Below are positions 1 to 6,137 of a DNA stretch of 6,443 nt, in pieces. The DNA lies in assembly GCA_900548135.1 (NCBI GenBank), contig URJC01000148.1, forward strand, positions 1 to 6,443. The letters run 5' to 3'. How positions within the stretch are numbered: the first letter of the stretch is position 1; every line of letters starts with the position of its first letter. The DNA comes from an uncultured Odoribacter sp. (GTDB lineage: Bacteria; Bacteroidota; Bacteroidia; Bacteroidales; Marinifilaceae). The notes below the pieces were generated by a model. That model did no database searches. It had not been told where the DNA came from and saw nothing but the letters and a program-made list of their open reading frames with translations. The position numbers were made by a program, and so were the translations under genes.

Positions 1-245
1 TCTGTTTTCGCAGCTTGTTCTTTTGTAAAAATGATTTCATCGCTATGTCCTTCTTCACTTCCTGTCTGTTCATGATTATGCCCTTCATGATCATGATCGT
101 GTTCTTCGTGTTCGTGGTTATGTCCTTCGTGTGTATGTGCTGCGTGTTCCGCAGCTGTTTCGTGTTCATGATTATGTTTTGCTGTATTTTTACAGCCATA
201 GAAACACATAGATAGTATAGTTAACGTTATGATGAATGCTTTCAT
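1..245 (-). CDS. Histidine-rich lipoprotein, probable N-terminus of a heavy-metal RND efflux periplasmic adaptor (CusB/CzcB type), partial
   Basis: The gene starts at ATG 245-243 and runs off the left edge, leaving 81 codons. Residues 1-17 form a hydrophobic signal segment followed by F-Y-G-C, a plausible if imperfect lipobox with Cys18 as the lipidated residue. Residues 24-67 hold 15 histidines mixed with Glu and Asp. H-N-H-E occurs three times and E-G-H three times, an obvious soft-metal (Zn, Cu, Co, Ni) binding tail. The sequence then continues D-E-I-I-F-T-K-E-Q-A-A-K-T. An acidic His-rich lipoprotein leader followed by an 'I-x-L/F-T-x-E-Q' start is typical of Bacteroidota adaptor subunits that link a CusA/CzcA pump to a TolC-like channel in the periplasm. 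The diagnostic barrel-sandwich and beta-barrel domains are outside the window, so the adaptor call is inference. The preceding His/Cys-rich gene supports a metal-handling operon. Confidence 0.72.
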   Translation of the reverse strand, partial: MKAFIITLTILSMCFYGCKNTAKHNHEHETAAEHAAHTHEGHNHEHEEHDHDHEGHNHEQTGSEEGHSDEIIFTKEQAAKT

Positions 246-389
246 AAATGAAAAAATTAAGATGTATGGTGGTTTATTGTGAGTGGCTGTTATTTGAAAG
301 TTTTAACAAAAGTTTACAATAAATCCCAATGATATATAATTGAAAAATGAATTTATACTGTAGCTATGAAAATTTTATTTATGCTACAT

Positions 390-415
390 GAAAAATGAGA
401 AACTGAGTTTTTCTC
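390..415 (-). terminator. Possible weak terminator after the His/Cys-rich gene
   Basis: Read on the minus strand, GAGAAA (415-410) can pair with TTTCTC (402-397) across a 7-nt loop, followed by ATTTTT. It begins 8 nt after the stop codon at 426-424. The stem is short and poor in GC. It may only attenuate transcription between this gene and the downstream lipoprotein gene, or it may be chance. Confidence 0.3.
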
Positions 416-423
416 TCTGTATT

Positions 424-858
424 TTAGCATTCAAATTTAGGAGGATCACGTCCGGATATGCTGGAAATATAATAAATGACATGCAATTTTTCCCTATATA
501 CTATAGGTGATTTTGCTAGTTCTTCCGCTTCCAGGGATAAGAGTAATAGTTGATCAGGTACCAAAAAAGGTATAAAAATGAAATGATGACAATGTCCCTC
601 AGCGCAGGAATGTGTCAGGGATTCGATCCGACTGATCTGAGTCTGGAATAAATTTCTGATACATCCATGATTAGGATGAGCCGGATTATTATTGTCTTCG
701 TTATCGTGTGAGTGCTGATCAACCGGAAGGTTGGTTTCACAGTGATTACTGTTGAAACAGATGTAATTCAGATGGTGATGATGAGGTATTGCGGCAAAAG
801 TATGCATGATCATACTTGCTAAAGTAATAAAAAATATTGCCGTAAATTTTTTTAACAT
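424..858 (-). CDS. Small secreted His/Cys-rich protein of a metal-efflux locus (DUF6769-like)
   Basis: This gene encodes 144 residues from ATG 858-856. A GTG codon lies directly upstream (861-859), but ATG is the more likely start. Residues 1-23 are a hydrophobic signal or membrane segment ending in T-F-A-A. The mature part begins I-P-H-H-H-H and carries 15 histidines in all, counting one in the leader, and six cysteines. Clusters include D-Q-H-S-H-D, H-P-N-H-G-C and C-A-E-G-H-C-H-H. The C-terminus is G-R-D-P-P-K-F-E-C. From memory, the layout (signal, HHHH, scattered Cys, terminal R-x-P-P) resembles the uncharacterised Bacteroidota family DUF6769, often found beside CusA/CusB/TolC-like genes; I could not check this. 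The probable role is periplasmic metal binding or delivery to the pump, which is inference. It is the first gene of its transcription unit, behind a consensus promoter, and the His-rich lipoprotein gene starts 178 nt downstream. Confidence 0.7.
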   Translation of the reverse strand: MLKKFTAIFFITLASMIMHTFAAIPHHHHLNYICFNSNHCETNLPVDQHSHDNEDNNNPAHPNHGCIRNLFQTQISRIESLTHSCAEGHCHHFIFIPFLVPDQLLLLSLEAEELAKSPIVYREKLHVIYYISSISGRDPPKFEC

Positions 859-881
859 CACCCAGAAATTGAAATTTGCTA

Positions 882-912
882 CAAAAGTACCATATCTCTA
901 TGTTTATGCAAA
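882..912 (-). promoter_or_regulatory. Consensus Bacteroidota sigma-ABfr promoter for the metal-handling unit
   Basis: On the minus strand, TTTG (912-909) is followed by a 19-nt spacer and then TACTTTTG (889-882). This matches the known Bacteroidota promoter pattern TTTG / N19-21 / TAnnTTTG exactly. The expected start of transcription is near 875, giving a very short leader (about 15-20 nt) before the ATG at 858. The site lies between the mgsA terminator and the His/Cys-rich gene. No clear operator or inverted repeat overlaps it. Confidence 0.75.
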
Positions 913-944
913 TGTTCTCGGAGATTTTAAATTTTTATTAACGA

Positions 945-978
945 GAAAAATAAATGGAAAATTTGCTATTTTCCATTT
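945..978 (-). terminator. Rho-independent terminator of mgsA
   Basis: AAATGGAAAAT (952-962) and ATTTTCCATTT (968-978) form a perfect 11-bp stem with a 5-nt loop. On the minus strand the stem is followed by ATTTTTCTC (951-943). It begins 11 nt after the mgsA stop codon at 992-990. The plus-strand side also ends in a T run, so it could work in both directions, although no plus-strand gene approaches it. Confidence 0.8.
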
Positions 979-989
979 TTCCGTCGTTT

Positions 990-1370
990 TTATTTTTTAT
1001 GCATTTCCAGGAATCCCCGGATCATCATTTCTGCTGTGGCTGGATTAGTTGCAATAGGAACATTGTGGACGTCACATACCCGCATTAGCATTTGTACATC
1101 CGGTTCATGCGGATGTTTTCCCAGTGGATCGCGGAAAAAAATAACCATTTCCACTTTATGTTCAGCCACTAAAGCAGCAATTTGTGCATCTCCCCCCAGA
1201 GGTCCTGATAATAAACGTTCAACTTCTAAACCTGCATCTTGTGCATGTTTACCAGTTGTTCCTGTTGCTACGATTTCGGTCCCTACAGATTTCAGAAAGT
1301 CCATGTGTCTGTTCAGGAATGCAACCATTTCTGCTTTTTTCCCATCATGGGCAATTACTGCAATTTTCAT
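990..1370 (-). CDS. mgsA: Methylglyoxal synthase
   Basis: This 126-residue cytosolic enzyme converts dihydroxyacetone phosphate to methylglyoxal and phosphate, the bypass that relieves sugar-phosphate build-up and recovers phosphate. The family signature is complete. I-A-H-D is at residues 6-9 (E. coli His19/Asp20), A-T-G-T-T-G at 35-40, S-G-P-L-G-G-D-A-Q at 55-63, F-F-R-D-P-L at 78-83, H-P-H-E-P-D at 86-91 and P-I-A-T-N at 105-109. Asp61 corresponds to the catalytic base Asp71 of the E. coli enzyme, and Asp81, His88 and Asp91 match its Asp91, His98 and Asp101. The protein is shorter than the E. coli enzyme (152 residues), lacking the N-terminal extension and the last C-terminal helix, but no active-site residue is lost. 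It starts at ATG 1370-1368, 110 nt downstream of the CapA-like gene, and ends at its own terminator, so it may be monocistronic. Confidence 0.95.
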   Translation of the reverse strand: MKIAVIAHDGKKAEMVAFLNRHMDFLKSVGTEIVATGTTGKHAQDAGLEVERLLSGPLGGDAQIAALVAEHKVEMVIFFRDPLGKHPHEPDVQMLMRVCDVHNVPIATNPATAEMMIRGFLEMHKK

Positions 1371-1392
1371 ATTATTAAGTCATTTATTTTTA

Positions 1393-1406
1393 AACTTCAC
1401 GAAGTT
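1393..1406. repeat. Inverted repeat AACTTC-N2-GAAGTT upstream of mgsA
   Basis: This perfect 6-bp inverted repeat with a 2-nt centre lies 23 nt upstream of the mgsA start codon, where the mgsA promoter or transcript start would fall. A one-mismatch -7-like element (AAAATTTG, minus strand, 1415-1408) abuts it. It could be an operator for a dimeric regulator. No U-tract follows on the minus strand, so a terminator for the upstream gene is less likely. It may also be chance. Confidence 0.3.
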
Positions 1407-1480
1407 ACAAATTTTGCCAGAAATAAAATTCGTACTTCAATAAAATATTTGCAGACTCGATTGCGGGAATTAGCGTTCAT

Positions 1481-2578
1481 TTATTCTAAAGTGTATTTCG
1501 TAGCTTTATTGTCAATGATATGGTCTGTATCTGTGAAGAATTCATGGTAACGAATAGCATCTTGGGAGCCCAATATATGCTTTGCTTCGGGTTCAGGGAT
1601 CACATAGTACTGAAGGCTTCCGTTCTTCTCGGAACGGTAAACATAGTTACTCAGGTAGCTCATGTGATATTTCGTACGTCCCTTTCTTTGGGTGAGAGTG
1701 AGGTGGACGCCGATCCCTCCGTTAGTATAACGTTTGCTTTGGTTAGAAATGAAATTCCCCAGGGAATAGACTGTAATACCTGTTGTATCTTTTCCGTTAG
1801 TGATGTATTCTAACGGTTGTACAACATGAGGATGAGAACCGATGATAATGTCAGCTCCCTTGTGATGCAACCAGGCGGCTAGCTTCTTTTGTTCTTCGTT
1901 AGGGTGTGTTTGGTATTCTATACCCCAATGCATAATTACAATAATATTGGTGGCATCATTTAGAATGGCTTTATTTATTTGGCGTATCATGTTGGAAGAG
2001 TCGATCATGGAAACAACCTGCCCGTGGGTTACTGGTATGCCATTGGTTCCGTAAGTAAAACTTAAGAGAGCAATGTTGAATTGTCCATGACGGATGAATA
2101 AAGGAGTTTGGCTGAGCCAGCTACTCGTATCGGTATAGGTTCCTATATGAGGAATCTCCAGAGAATCCAGATAATAAATTGTTTTTCTGATTCCGTTTTC
2201 CCCTTTATCACAAGAATGGTTGTTATTGGTGGTCAATATATCTACTCCGCTTTGTTTGATATCACGGGCTAATTGCCAGGGGGCACAAAATTGTGGATAG
2301 CCGCTAAAGTTACGATCAGATAAAGTGGTTTCGAGATTAGCCAGAACATAATCTGCTTTTTCCCAGTAGGGTTGAATGTATTGGAAACAAGGCAAATAAT
2401 TATAGTCTTGAATTGCTGTGTCCCAAGCTGCCGTAATTTGAGGGGCATGTTGCATCACGTCTCCGACAAAAAAAAGAGTTATGCTGTCTTGACTGGGAAT
2501 TGTATCCTGGTCAATCTGAGCCTGTGAATAGGTAAATAATACAGTAAAACTAAAAAAAAGGAAAAGAATAAATTTCAT
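1481..2578 (-). CDS. Secreted CapA-family (PGA_cap) metallophosphatase-like protein
   Basis: This protein has 365 residues. Residues 1-20 form a signal peptide ending in Y-S-Q-A, so it should act in the periplasm or outside the cell. The rest is one CapA/PGA_cap domain (calcineurin-like phosphoesterase fold). Its motifs are F-V-G-D-V-M (37-42), N-L-E-T (81-84), T-N-N-N-H (117-121), M-H-W-G (216-219), G-S-H-P-H (247-251) and S-L-G-N-F (272-276). These carry the Asp, Asn and His residues that bind metals in this superfamily. The family is named after CapA of poly-gamma-glutamate capsule synthesis, but no capB, capC or capE partner is nearby. Many Bacteroidota members are single genes of unknown substrate, so a capsule role should not be assumed. 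It starts at ATG 2578-2576, just past the terminator of the preceding gene, so it needs its own promoter or readthrough; I see no consensus promoter in the 81-nt gap. Confidence 0.88.
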   Translation of the reverse strand: MKFILFLFFSFTVLFTYSQAQIDQDTIPSQDSITLFFVGDVMQHAPQITAAWDTAIQDYNYLPCFQYIQPYWEKADYVLANLETTLSDRNFSGYPQFCAPWQLARDIKQSGVDILTTNNNHSCDKGENGIRKTIYYLDSLEIPHIGTYTDTSSWLSQTPLFIRHGQFNIALLSFTYGTNGIPVTHGQVVSMIDSSNMIRQINKAILNDATNIIVIMHWGIEYQTHPNEEQKKLAAWLHHKGADIIIGSHPHVVQPLEYITNGKDTTGITVYSLGNFISNQSKRYTNGGIGVHLTLTQRKGRTKYHMSYLSNYVYRSEKNGSLQYYVIPEPEAKHILGSQDAIRYHEFFTDTDHIIDNKATKYTLE

Positions 2579-2600
2579 AAAAATGACTGGATAAAAAGAG

Positions 2601-2638
2601 AATAAAAAAGAGACGAATAATCGTGTTTTCGTCTCTTT
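2601..2638 (-). terminator. Rho-independent terminator of the DsbD-alpha-like gene
   Basis: AAAGAGACGAA (2607-2617) and TTCGTCTCTTT (2628-2638) form a perfect 11-bp stem with a 10-nt loop. On the minus strand the stem runs into a T-rich tract (TTTATTC at 2606-2600, extending the stem's own T run). It lies 21 nt after the stop codon at 2662-2660. This separates the gene from the CapA-like gene downstream. Confidence 0.85.
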
Positions 2639-2659
2639 ATCATCATGTTTTCAGACAGC

Positions 2660-3121
2660 TTATTGTGCCAAATCAAAATTGAAGTCGGCTTCTGCAGGAG
2701 GAGTACATTGCCCGCCTGTGCAAGCCATAAATTCAATATATCCGACTAATTTAGCTTTGGGCTTATTAACTTTTACGCGCTGAATAAAAGTAGCTGTATT
2801 GATAAAATACTTCAAATCCATGTCAAAAGCCTGACTATGCTCAACTTTAGGTTGTGTTGTTGCCTTGAATTCACCAACTAATTCAATCCCTGTCGTTTCA
2901 TCTTCGTCCATGTTGAAAGTCGTAGGTAGCGGGCCGCCTTCCGGGAGTTTGGTATCATATAGATGCCAAGTTGCATCAATGGTTGCCTTACAAATAATGT
3001 CGTAAACTCCGTCGCTTACTTTTTTCTGAGTGATTTCCCATTTTACTGGTTTTAAAACCTGGGCTGTCAGTCCTGTTGCAAATGCTGCAACTAAAATTAC
3101 TATTGCAAATAATTTTTTCAT
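2660..3121 (-). CDS. Secreted stand-alone DsbD N-terminal (alpha) domain-like protein
   Basis: This protein has 153 residues, starting at ATG 3121-3119. Residues 1-20 are a signal peptide ending in L-T-A, so it should act in the periplasm. The mature part looks like a single immunoglobulin-like DsbD alpha domain: V-K-W-E-I (26-30), W-H-L-Y-D-T (52-57) and L-P-E-G-G-P-L-P-T (59-67). Near the C-terminus is a cysteine pair, Cys134 and Cys139, in A-C-T-G-G-Q-C-T-P-P. In E. coli DsbD the alpha domain passes electrons from the membrane domain to DsbC, DsbG and CcmG through a similarly placed pair. Here no membrane domain or thioredoxin-like gamma domain follows; the gene stops right after the domain and has its own terminator. 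A third cysteine, Cys44, is also present. It may accept electrons from a DsbD or CcdA encoded elsewhere, or it may have another thiol-redox or binding role. The domain call is fairly sure, the function is not. Confidence 0.8.
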   Translation of the reverse strand: MKKLFAIVILVAAFATGLTAQVLKPVKWEITQKKVSDGVYDIICKATIDATWHLYDTKLPEGGPLPTTFNMDEDETTGIELVGEFKATTQPKVEHSQAFDMDLKYFINTATFIQRVKVNKPKAKLVGYIEFMACTGGQCTPPAEADFNFDLAQ

Positions 3122-3221
3122 TCGTTTAAAATTAGTTTGTTTATCTTTTGCTTTTCACAAAGTAAAGAAATAAAACGTAAAACCTTATGTTAGACGGGTG
3201 TTAAAACTTCCTTAATTAATA

Positions 3222-3255
3222 ATTAACGATGAATAAAGGTTTATTCATCGTTAAT
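3222..3255 (-). terminator. Long hairpin terminating the nusA-infB operon
   Basis: ATTAACGATGAATAAA (3222-3237) and its exact reverse complement (3240-3255) are separated by GG. This gives a 16-bp perfect inverted repeat, in practice a stem of about 14 bp with a small loop. It starts 10 nt after the infB stop codon at 3268-3266. The minus-strand tail is T-rich but broken (TATTAATTAAG), so it may act as a weak intrinsic terminator or as a 3'-end stabilising hairpin. Confidence 0.65.
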
Positions 3256-3265
3256 GATGCATTGA

Positions 3266-3922
3266 TTAAAGTGTCTTTTTCACTTCAACTTCTTGGAAGC
3301 CTTCAATCATATCACCAACATGGATATCATTGTAGTTTTCGATATTCAGACCGCATTCAAAACCTTTAGCAACTTCTTTGACATCGTCTTTGAAACGTTT
3401 CAATGAACCGAGTACACCTGTGTAAATAACGATACCTTCGCGGATGATACGTATTTTAGCTGTCCGGGTAATTTTACCTTCGCGGACGATACACCCGGCA
3501 ATTGTTCCCACCTTGGAAATCTTAAAGGTTTCAAGTACTTCGACGGTAGCAATCGTTTCTTCCTTGATTTCCGGTGAAAGCATTCCTTCCATAGCTGATT
3601 TCAATTCTTCGATAGCCTGATAAATGACAGAATATAGACGAATGTCTATCTGTTCTTTTTCTGCCAGTTTGCGGGCACCCATAGACGGGCGGACCTGGAA
3701 ACCAACGATAATTGCGTTTGAAGCTGCTGCTAATAGAACATCCCCTTCTGTGATCTGACCAACTGCTTTATGAATGATATTTACTTGGATTTCGTCAGTA
3801 GATAACTTGATTAAAGAATCTGACAATGCTTCAATAGATCCGTCAACATCACCCTTAACAATGACATTTAATTCCTGGAAATTACCGATCGCAATTCGAC
3901 GTCCAATTTCATCCAGGGTGAT
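3266..3922 (-). pseudogene. infB: infB 3' part: IF2 domains III and IV (C1/C2), out of frame with the 5' part
   Basis: Counted from ATC 3922-3920, 218 codons remain open without a stop down to TAA 3268-3266. They begin [15 protein letters not shown] and encode the rest of translation initiation factor IF2. Domain III covers roughly the first 100 residues (V-K-G-D-V-D-G-S, then V-G-F-Q-V-R-P-S). The C-terminal fMet-tRNA-binding domain includes [10 protein letters not shown] and F-E-C-G-L-N-I. The conservation shows this stretch was selected as protein until very recently. It lies +1 relative to the 5' part, and an in-frame TAA sits four codons upstream of the ATC. No convincing start or ribosome site lies near its beginning; the first near-cognate start inside it is a TTG at 3826. 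Unless the frame change is a sequencing error, this part would not be made as part of IF2. Confidence 0.85.
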
Positions 3923-6098
3923 GTTGAGTCCTTAAGCCTTGTTCACGTTGCAATTGTTCGCGTTTATTTGCCAATAACCGGGCTTCCTTGTCGTCAGGCA
4001 TTACATTAAATTTGTCTCCTGCTTGCGGTGCCCCGTTTAACCCTAAGATCAAAGCTGGTTCAGACGGCCCCGCTTTTTCCAGCTTTTCTCCTCTTTCATT
4101 GAACATTGCTTTTACGTGTCCAAAATATTGACCAGCCAAGACGATATCTCCGACTTTCAGGGTCCCCGATTGTACCAGTACCGTAGCAACATAGCCACGT
4201 CCCTTGTCCAGTGAAGATTCAATAATAGAACCCGTTGCCCGTTTATGCGGATTGGCTTTTAAATCCAGTAATTCGGCTTCCAACAATACTTTTTCCAGCA
4301 GATCTTCGATGTGTAGTCCTTTTTTAGCAGCGATCTCCTGACATTGGTATTTTCCACCCCATTCTTCTACCAGATAGTTCATATTGGCTAACTCTTCGCG
4401 GATCTTATCCGGGTTCGCGCCTGGCTTGTCTATCTTGTTGATGGCAAATACAATAGGTACACCCGCTGCACTGGCATGGTTTATTGCCTCTATGGTTTGG
4501 GGCATTACGCTATCGTCAGCAGCAACAATGATAATGGCGATATCAGTCACCTGTGCCCCGCGGGCACGCATTGCGGTAAAGGCTTCGTGACCCGGGGTAT
4601 CCAGGAAAGTAATTGTACGACCGTCTGTCAGTTTTACGTTGTAAGCTCCAATATGCTGTGTAATACCTCCGGCTTCTCCTGCTATTACATTCGTTTTACG
4701 GATACTATCCAGTAAAGAAGTTTTACCATGGTCAACATGTCCCATTACGGTTACAATAGGAGGACGTGGTACCATATTTTCTTCTGAATCTTCTTCTTCA
4801 TCTATGGCTTCCTGAATTTCTATACTGACAAATTCTACGGAGTAGCCGAATTCATCTGCCACAATATTAATCGTTTCTGCGTCCAGACGTTGATTAATAG
4901 ATACAAACAGACCGAGGGACATACAGGCTGAAATAACTTCTGTAACACTAATGTTCATCATAGTTGCCAGTTCGGCCACTGTTACAAATTCTGTCAGTTT
5001 CAGGATACTCTTTTCTTTTTCTTCCTGTTCCAGCTCTGCCTGTAATTTTTGTTGGACAGCATCTCGTTTGTCCCGACGGTGTTTGGAAGTTTGTGATTTT
5101 CCTTTACTACCTAAACGGGCAAAAGTATCTTTGATTTGTCTGTCAATGTCCTCGTCAGAAATTTCTGCTTTTTCGTTTTTCTTTTTCTTGAGTTTTTTCA
5201 GCTTTCTCTTATTCTCTTCGATTCTTGAGCTCTTTCCTCCGGCTACCAGGGTTGTTGAGGTCGGTTCTAATTGGATTTTTTCATCCTGCCGGTGAATTCT
5301 TTTGCGTTTCTTCCGGATATCTGAATCTTCTTCACTGCTACCTGCCCCGTCAGCCGGTTTTGTAGTTTCTTGTACAATTACTGGTTTAGTTAGGAGTGCT
5401 TGTTTGGCATTCTTTTTCAATTCTCTCCGGTCACGTTCCCTTTCTTGTTTACTCTTCTTTGGAGGACGTGTACGTTGATTGATGGCGTCTAGGTCGATTG
5501 TTCCGATCACTTTCACATCCTTTAGTACTGGCTGTGTCACCTTGAATGGAGTATTATCGGCAGTTTCTTCATTCAAAACCTCTTTTTCTTCTTCGATTTC
5601 CTCCGGTTCGTTTTCGATGATTTCTTCTGCTGCAGTTTCTTCAACCTCTGCTATTTCTTCCTGTATGGAAGGTTGAGAAGCAGTGACCTCAGGTATTTCT
5701 TCTTCAATAACAGGTTCCGGAGTAGGTGTTGGTTGTTGTTTCGGGGTTAAGTCTATATGATCGACAATCTTGATTTTATTTTCAAACTTCACTTCATCTT
5801 TTACAGATATGAATTCGTCGTTTTCCTCTGTTGCCTCTTTGTCGGTAGAAACATTACCAGAATCATCGATACTGACTGTTTCCTTTTTCTTACGGGTATT
5901 TTTCAGATCAACCAGATTAGATTCTTTTTTCACTTCACTGTCGGAAGAAAATTCTTTTGCAACTAATGCATAGTCCTCTTCGGTTAATTTGGCATTAGGG
6001 TCTGAGGATATCTTAATCCCCTTACTATGCAGGAAATCTACAATTGTAGAAAGTCCTACGTTAAATTCTCGGGCTATTTTACTTAATCTTACTGCCAT
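3909..6098 (-). CDS. infB: Translation initiation factor IF2 (N-terminal region, GTPase and domain II), ending early at a frameshift
   Basis: IF2 is the GTPase that brings fMet-tRNA to the 30S subunit and promotes subunit joining. From ATG 6098-6096, residues 1-50 form an IF2_N-type helical domain. Residues 51-365 are a long charged linker: acidic (E/P-rich) to about 180, then strongly basic (K-K-L-K-K-K-K near 301-307). A second IF2_N domain spans about 366-425. The G domain shows G1 G-H-V-D-H-G-K-T (453-460), G2 G-G-I-T (477-480), G3 D-T-P-G-H (500-504) and G4 N-K-I-D (554-557). At G5 the usual S-A-K is A-A-K (590-592). Domain II covers about 620-705. The frame follows the family to Q725 (T-Q), then reads four unrelated codons and stops at TGA 3911-3909. 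Domains III and IV lie in the next frame (3922-3266). It follows nusA by 39 nt in an operon. The truncated product would lack the fMet-tRNA-binding end. Confidence 0.93.
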   Translation of the reverse strand: MAVRLSKIAREFNVGLSTIVDFLHSKGIKISSDPNAKLTEEDYALVAKEFSSDSEVKKESNLVDLKNTRKKKETVSIDDSGNVSTDKEATEENDEFISVKDEVKFENKIKIVDHIDLTPKQQPTPTPEPVIEEEIPEVTASQPSIQEEIAEVEETAAEEIIENEPEEIEEEKEVLNEETADNTPFKVTQPVLKDVKVIGTIDLDAINQRTRPPKKSKQERERDRRELKKNAKQALLTKPVIVQETTKPADGAGSSEEDSDIRKKRKRIHRQDEKIQLEPTSTTLVAGGKSSRIEENKRKLKKLKKKKNEKAEISDEDIDRQIKDTFARLGSKGKSQTSKHRRDKRDAVQQKLQAELEQEEKEKSILKLTEFVTVAELATMMNISVTEVISACMSLGLFVSINQRLDAETINIVADEFGYSVEFVSIEIQEAIDEEEDSEENMVPRPPIVTVMGHVDHGKTSLLDSIRKTNVIAGEAGGITQHIGAYNVKLTDGRTITFLDTPGHEAFTAMRARGAQVTDIAIIIVAADDSVMPQTIEAINHASAAGVPIVFAINKIDKPGANPDKIREELANMNYLVEEWGGKYQCQEIAAKKGLHIEDLLEKVLLEAELLDLKANPHKRATGSIIESSLDKGRGYVATVLVQSGTLKVGDIVLAGQYFGHVKAMFNERGEKLEKAGPSEPALILGLNGAPQAGDKFNVMPDDKEARLLANKREQLQREQGLRTQHHPG

Positions 6099-6137
6099 AT
6101 TTGAATCACAAAATTTACAATGTTATAACAGAACTTT

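Noticed and set aside
15..215. Plus-strand open frame rich in Met, Phe and Val
   Set aside because: It is the antisense of the His/Glu/Asp codon repeats of the lipoprotein; the odd composition comes from CAT/CAC and GAA read backwards.
301..316. Possible promoter (minus strand AACTTTTG) before the His-rich lipoprotein gene
   Set aside because: It has one mismatch in the -7 element and no TTTG at 19-21 nt upstream.
806..1048. Plus-strand open frame spanning the gap between the His/Cys-rich gene and mgsA
   Set aside because: It runs across a clear promoter and a clear terminator of the minus strand, overlaps both genes, and its product looks like random AT-rich translation.
1036..1443. Plus-strand frames over mgsA
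   Set aside because: They lie opposite a complete methylglyoxal synthase and show no recognisable domain.
3156..3186. Possible promoter (minus strand TTACTTTG) before the DsbD-alpha-like gene
   Set aside because: It has one mismatch in the -7 element and no TTTG at the right spacing. A promoter is likely somewhere in this gap, but I cannot place it.
3909..3940. Programmed +1 frameshifting in infB
   Set aside because: There is no slow or stop codon at the slip point, no internal Shine-Dalgarno-like stimulator and no prfB-like shift sequence, and I know of no precedent in infB. An error or lesion is simpler.
4951..5295. Plus-strand open frame rich in Ser and Phe
   Set aside because: It is the antisense of the Lys/Glu-rich linker of IF2, with no family likeness and no promoter. 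The plus-strand frames at 4384-4715, 5479-5676, 5757-5973 and 5989-6339 are shadows for the same reason.
5540..5740. Glu-rich repeats in the IF2 linker as a possible inserted repeat element
   Set aside because: Long acidic and basic low-complexity linkers are normal in IF2 of this phylum, and no exact tandem unit is present.
6121..6130. Palindrome TGTTATAACA in the nusA-infB gap
   Set aside because: It is only 10 bp, fully AT-rich at the centre and inside an operon; chance is the best explanation.
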